From Belnapia sp. (GTDB taxonomy: Bacteria > Pseudomonadota > Alphaproteobacteria > Acetobacterales > Acetobacteraceae), in the NCBI GenBank assembly GCA_028291445.1, contig JAQGIA010000178.1, positions 1 to 9,689 on the forward strand: a stretch of DNA of 9,689 nucleotides, read 5' to 3'. The translations under genes and the position numbers were made by a program. Below the pieces are notes generated by a model. It had not been told where the DNA came from. It did no database searches and was given only the letters and a program-made list of their open reading frames with translations. Shown here in pieces: positions 6,641-9,689 of this stretch; within the stretch, counting starts at the first letter, position 1, and each line of letters starts with the position of its first letter.

Positions 6641-6685
6641 GCATGATTCAGGCTTTTCGGTAATACCAGCCTCAGGCGATCATGC
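6641..6685 (-). terminator. Second, weaker inverted repeat over the transporter stop codon
   Basis: GCATGAT (6641–6647) pairs with ATCATGC (6679–6685), and inside this AGGCT (6650–6654) pairs with AGCCT (6668–6672), leaving an asymmetric internal loop. The outer right arm covers the transporter's stop codon. It may contribute to termination of the minus-strand transcript, but there is no T-run, so this is tentative. Confidence 0.25.
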
Positions 6686-7891
6686 CGTGGCGCGACCGCG
6701 TTGCGCCAACACCATGGCAGCGACCAATTGCAGCAGGCAGGCCACGGCCGGTGGCGCCCAGGCGCCCCAGATGTCGAGCGCCAGCCCAAAGGCGCCGGGG
6801 CCGAAGGCGTACATGGCCTGGTTCACCGCGGTAACCAGGGCGATGACCGCGGCCACCTCGGCAGCCGGCCATTCCGCCTGAGCGATCAGCGGCGGCAAGG
6901 ACAGCAGGTTGCCGATCCCGAGGCCGAAGAGCACCGCGCCGAGCACCAGCATCCCGGCGCCGCCCATGGCCATGGCCAGGATGGCGCAGCCTACCGCCTG
7001 CAGCAGGAAATTCAGCACGCCGACGCGCCGCCGGTCCAGGCCGGGTGGCAGTGCCATGCCGACTACCGTCCGGCCGATCACCGCACAGGCGGTCGCCAGG
7101 CTCATCGTCCAGCCCGCGCCCTGCTCGCCGAGGCTCGGGGCAAGGATGCTGAACAGCGTGGTCAGCAGCCCCATCTGCGCCGTCAGGCCGAGGGCGAAGG
7201 CCAGCGACAGGCTGCGGAAGGGGGCTTGGCGCCACAATGGTCCCGAAGCTGGGCGCAACGGGCGCGGCGCCGGCGGCAATGCCGCGCCGTCGGGATGAAG
7301 GCCCATGCCTTCGGGGGTCGGCCGGAAATACCAGCCGGCCAGCGGCCAGGTGACCAGCACCGCAAGGGCAGCCACCACCAGGCTGGCCTGGGCGAAGCCG
7401 AAGGCGCCGATCAGCAGCGCCCAGACGGGGGTGAAGACCACGCCGCCCAGGCTGGCGCCGTTATAGGCCATGGCCAGCGCCGCGGGCCGCCGCCGGTCGA
7501 ACCACGGGGCGACGAAGGCATTGATCGCCGCGCCGCTGGTCACCGCCCAGCCCATGGCGGTCAGCAGCGCCGCCGGCACCAACTGCCAGGGATGCTGGGC
7601 AAAGCCCCAGCCGAGCACGCCGAGCGCGCAGGCCAGCATCCCCGCCCGGGTCACCGCCACCAGGCCGAAGCGTCGGTGCAGCCGCGGCAGGATCAGGACG
7701 ATCGCGCCGCTGGCCAGGAAATGCAGGGTGATGGCGGCGGCGATGAGGCTGGCGGACCAGCCTTCCCGGGCATGCAGGGCGTGCAGATAGACCGAGGGCC
7801 CATAAAAGTTGATGCCCCAGCTGAACATCGCGAGCACGAAGGCAGCCGTGACGACATGCCAGCCGAAAAAGCTTTTTGCTGCGATTCCCAT
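6680..7891 (-). CDS. Major facilitator superfamily transporter
   Basis: This 403-residue inner-membrane protein shows the twelve hydrophobic helices expected of an MFS permease. Approximate spans are 8–30, 48–68, 77–98, 103–127, 138–162, 168–188, 228–250, 259–281, 290–310, 312–333, 345–370 and 378–396, with a polar central loop at about 189–225. Basic cytoplasmic loops LHRRFG (71–76) and FDRRRPAALAM (131–141) correspond to the MFS motif A region. The N-terminus, SFFGWHVVTAAFVLAMFSWGI, resembles monocarboxylate or oxalate/formate-type MFS proteins in my reading; the substrate cannot be told. The ATG at 7891 was chosen because hydrophobic MFS sequence begins there and GGGA lies five bases upstream; the frame is open far beyond it, but that part is antisense to atpH. 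It is divergent from atpH and convergent with the small membrane protein gene. No regulator or enzyme gene adjoins it to hint at a substrate. Confidence 0.88.
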   Translation of the reverse strand: MGIAAKSFFGWHVVTAAFVLAMFSWGINFYGPSVYLHALHAREGWSASLIAAAITLHFLASGAIVLILPRLHRRFGLVAVTRAGMLACALGVLGWGFAQHPWQLVPAALLTAMGWAVTSGAAINAFVAPWFDRRRPAALAMAYNGASLGGVVFTPVWALLIGAFGFAQASLVVAALAVLVTWPLAGWYFRPTPEGMGLHPDGAALPPAPRPLRPASGPLWRQAPFRSLSLAFALGLTAQMGLLTTLFSILAPSLGEQGAGWTMSLATACAVIGRTVVGMALPPGLDRRRVGVLNFLLQAVGCAILAMAMGGAGMLVLGAVLFGLGIGNLLSLPPLIAQAEWPAAEVAAVIALVTAVNQAMYAFGPGAFGLALDIWGAWAPPAVACLLQLVAAMVLAQRGRATA

Positions 7892-8098
7892 GGCTATCCC
7901 GACGCTTCCGAGGCTCAGGCTAGCCGATGCGATGGGCCGTTGATGCGGCTTTGAGTGAAATGGACGGCCCTGGCCGGATTGCGGCCTTGTAAACCCCATG
8001 GTAAGCGCCGACCGCCGCACGGAGGCTCGCTTCCGAGACGGACCTGCGCATGCGCACCAACGCCCGATTTCGGGCCAGGAACAGGACCGGGACAGCCC
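7892..8098. promoter_or_regulatory. Divergent transporter/atpH intergenic region
   Basis: These 207 bases should carry the promoters for the transporter gene (minus) and the atp operon (plus), but no convincing -35/-10 pair was found for either. Structures seen are a small stem GGCCG-GATTG-CGGCC (7972–7986) followed by TTGT, and the perfect palindrome TGCGCATGCGCA (8045–8056). GGGA at 8089–8092 lies six bases before the atpH GTG and is its likely ribosome binding site. Confidence 0.4.
8045..8056. repeat. Perfect 12-base palindrome upstream of atpH
   Basis: TGCGCATGCGCA is both a palindrome and a tandem duplication of the palindromic hexamer TGCGCA, 43 bases before the atpH start. It could be a binding site for a dimeric regulator in the atp leader or promoter; the sequence alone does not show this. 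Confidence 0.35.
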
Positions 8099-8701
8099 GT
8101 GGCCTCTGCCGAGACCATCGCCTTCGACGCGCCAAAGGCGCCCAACCCGACCGGCGTCGCCGCGCGCTATGCGCTGGCCTTGCTGGGCCTCGCCGATGAT
8201 CGGCGGGCCACGGATCCGGGCGCCCTGGACCGCATCGCCGCCGACCTGGAAAAATTGGCCGACCTCTGGTCGGGCGACCACACCTTCCGCGCCTTTGTCG
8301 CCGATCCGCGACTCGGGGCCGCGGCTCAGCGGGCCGGCGCCTTCGCGCTGCTGGAACGCGCCGGGGTCGGGCCGGAGGTGCATAACCTGGTCGGCGTGCT
8401 GATCGCCAATCGCCGGCTCGGCACCCTGCCGCAGGTGGCCGCCGCCTTCGGCGCCCAGCTCGCCGCCCGCCGTGGCCAGCAGGTCGCCGAGGTGATCAGC
8501 GCCCATCCGCTCTCCGCCACGCAGCGGACGCAGATTGCCGCCAGGCTGACCGAAGCCGGCTATTCCGGCGTGAAACTTGCGGAGCAGGTGGATCCCGCGA
8601 TCCTCGGCGGGCTGATCGTTCGGATCGGCTCCCGGCTCTACGACAACAGCATCAAATCGAAGCTTCAGCGTCTGCAGTACGCAATGAAGGGGGCTGCCTG
8701 A
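8099..8701 (+). CDS. atpH: ATP synthase F1 subunit delta
   Basis: The delta subunit forms part of the peripheral stalk that holds the F1 catalytic head to the membrane Fo sector of ATP synthase. The protein is 200 residues, slightly longer than the usual 175–190. [16 protein letters not shown] near the N-terminus (about 19–34) is the typical entry helix of the six-helix N-terminal domain. The C-terminal signature [29 protein letters not shown] (about 164–192) is diagnostic of the family. The GTG at 8099 was chosen because GGGA lies six bases upstream and the residues after it fit the family; the frame is open back to 7955, but that 48-codon extension is Pro/Cys/Arg-rich and does not resemble an ATP synthase subunit. 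atpA starts 2 bases after the stop, so the two are co-transcribed. The F1-only operon (delta first, without a/b/c genes upstream) is the usual alphaproteobacterial arrangement. Confidence 0.94.
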   Translation: MASAETIAFDAPKAPNPTGVAARYALALLGLADDRRATDPGALDRIAADLEKLADLWSGDHTFRAFVADPRLGAAAQRAGAFALLERAGVGPEVHNLVGVLIANRRLGTLPQVAAAFGAQLAARRGQQVAEVISAHPLSATQRTQIAARLTEAGYSGVKLAEQVDPAILGGLIVRIGSRLYDNSIKSKLQRLQYAMKGAA

Positions 8702-8703
8702 CC

Positions 8704-9689
8704 ATGGAAATCCGTCCCGCCGAGATTTCGGAAATCCTCAAGCAGCAGATCGCCGGCTTCGACGCCGAAGCGAATGTTGCCGAGGTTGGCACCGTGCTGA
8801 CCGTGGGCGACGGCATCGCCCGCGTCTACGGCTTGCAGAACGTGATGGCCGGCGAGCTGGTGCTGTTCCCCAGCGCCGGCATTCGCGGCATGGCGCTGAA
8901 CCTCGAGACCGACAACGTCGGTATCGTGATCTTCGGCTCCGACCGTGACGTCAAGGAAGGCGACACCGTCGAGCGGACCGGCGACATCGTCGACGTTCCC
9001 ACCGGCCGTGGCCTGCTCGGCCGCGTGGTCGACGGCCTCGGCAACCCGATCGACGGCAAGGGTCCGCTGGTCGATGTCGAGCGCAAGCGCGTCGAGGTGA
9101 AGGCCCCCGGCATCATCCCGCGCAAGTCGGTGCATGAGCCGATGCAGACCGGCATCAAGGCGATCGACGCGCTGATCCCGATCGGCCGTGGCCAGCGCGA
9201 GCTGATCATCGGCGATCGGCAGACCGGCAAGACCGCGGTGATCATCGACACGATCATCAACCAGAAGGGCATCAACGCCGGATCGGACGAGAGCAAGAAG
9301 CTCTACACGATCTATGTCGCGATCGGCCAGAAGCGCTCCACGGTCGCCCAGCTGGTCAAGACTTTGGAAGAGAACGGCGCGATGGAATACTCCATCGTCG
9401 TCGCCGCCACCGCCTCCGACCCGGCGCCGATGCAGTTCCTGGCGCCGTACACCGGCTGCACCATGGGCGAATATTTCCGCGACAACGGCATGCATGCGGT
9501 CATCTTTTACGACGACCTGTCGAAGCAGGCCGTCGCCTATCGCCAGATGTCGCTGCTGCTGCGCCGTCCGCCGGGCCGCGAGGCCTATCCGGGCGACGTC
9601 TTCTACCTGCATAGCCGTCTGCTCGAGCGCGCGGCGAAGATGAACGACGACTTCGGCAATGGCTCGCTGACCGCGCTGCCGGTCATCGA
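8704..9689 (+). CDS. atpA: ATP synthase F1 subunit alpha (3' partial)
   Basis: The alpha subunit alternates with beta in the F1 hexamer of ATP synthase and carries non-catalytic nucleotide sites. Bases 8704–9689 encode 328 residues and then leave the window; the full protein is normally about 510. The N-terminal beta-barrel domain spans about 24–95 ([25 protein letters not shown]). The nucleotide-binding domain contains the Walker A motif GDRQTGKT (170–177, with K175 and T176/T177 in the expected positions), then [15 protein letters not shown] and the Walker B-like segment [47 protein letters not shown] is highly typical. The ATG is 2 bases after the atpH stop, with a GGGGG run about ten bases upstream inside the atpH end, so translation is probably coupled. 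Downstream one expects atpG, atpD and atpC outside the window. Confidence 0.97.
   Translation, partial: MEIRPAEISEILKQQIAGFDAEANVAEVGTVLTVGDGIARVYGLQNVMAGELVLFPSAGIRGMALNLETDNVGIVIFGSDRDVKEGDTVERTGDIVDVPTGRGLLGRVVDGLGNPIDGKGPLVDVERKRVEVKAPGIIPRKSVHEPMQTGIKAIDALIPIGRGQRELIIGDRQTGKTAVIIDTIINQKGINAGSDESKKLYTIYVAIGQKRSTVAQLVKTLEENGAMEYSIVVAATASDPAPMQFLAPYTGCTMGEYFRDNGMHAVIFYDDLSKQAVAYRQMSLLLRRPPGREAYPGDVFYLHSRLLERAAKMNDDFGNGSLTALPVI

Noticed and set aside
6701..7954. 417-codon open frame antisense to the MFS transporter
   Set aside because: The translation is a Gln/Arg/Gly/His-rich string typical of the reverse complement of hydrophobic coding sequence; the minus-strand frame gives a clean 12-helix transporter.
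7955..8098. 48-codon N-terminal extension of atpH from ATG 7955
   Set aside because: The extension is Pro/Arg/Cys-rich, unlike any delta subunit, and GTG 8099 has a well-placed GGGA and family-like sequence immediately after it.
7892..8506. N-terminal extension of the transporter frame up to 8506
   Set aside because: This stretch is antisense to atpH, has no hydrophobic helices and precedes a good ATG with a ribosome binding site at 7891. No fusion protein is supported.
8665..9612. 315-codon minus-strand open frame over atpA
   Set aside because: AtpA on the plus strand is unmistakable; the reverse frame is an Asp/His/Val-rich shadow.

Overview
The window is GC-rich DNA (well above 60% GC by eye) with tightly packed genes. 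Its conserved genes are prmC, a DUF4167 gene, the cluster fsa–DUF484–xerC, priA, and the start of an F1 ATP synthase operon (atpH, atpA). This set points to an alphaproteobacterium. The DUF4167 family, the DUF484–xerC pairing and a separate F1 operon beginning with atpH/atpA near priA fit Rhodospirillales, perhaps Acetobacteraceae. That family-level placement is inference from gene content and sequence flavour, not a database result.

Layout, left to right. (1) Plus strand: prmC (release-factor methyltransferase, cut by the window edge but lacking only a few N-terminal residues), a 246-base gap, then a DUF4167 protein with glycine-rich and glutamine-rich tails. (2) Minus strand, convergent with the above: fsa (transaldolase-like aldolase), DUF484 and xerC, read in that order as a probable operon. 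The fsa and DUF484 genes share a GTGA stop/start overlap, and DUF484 and xerC are 8 bases apart. (3) Plus strand: priA, divergent from fsa, followed by a 51-codon gene for a small membrane protein with its own promoter-like sequence and a strong ribosome binding site. (4) An intergenic stretch with a long near-perfect hairpin and a second, weaker inverted repeat. (5) Minus strand: a 12-helix major facilitator transporter, convergent with the small gene. (6) Plus strand: atpH and atpA, 2 bases apart. atpA runs off the right edge at about residue 328.

Most of the window is housekeeping: release-factor modification, chromosome dimer resolution, restart of stalled replication forks, sugar-phosphate metabolism and ATP synthesis. 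The part that looks accessory is 6341–7891, where a small membrane protein gene and a transporter gene sit between priA and atpH. The motif CATGATC, or its reverse complement, recurs around the small gene: in the promoter spacer, in both arms of the hairpin and at the end of the transporter gene. No mobile element, CRISPR array, tRNA or rRNA is visible. I see no clear new multi-gene system; the small-gene module is the best candidate for something undescribed.
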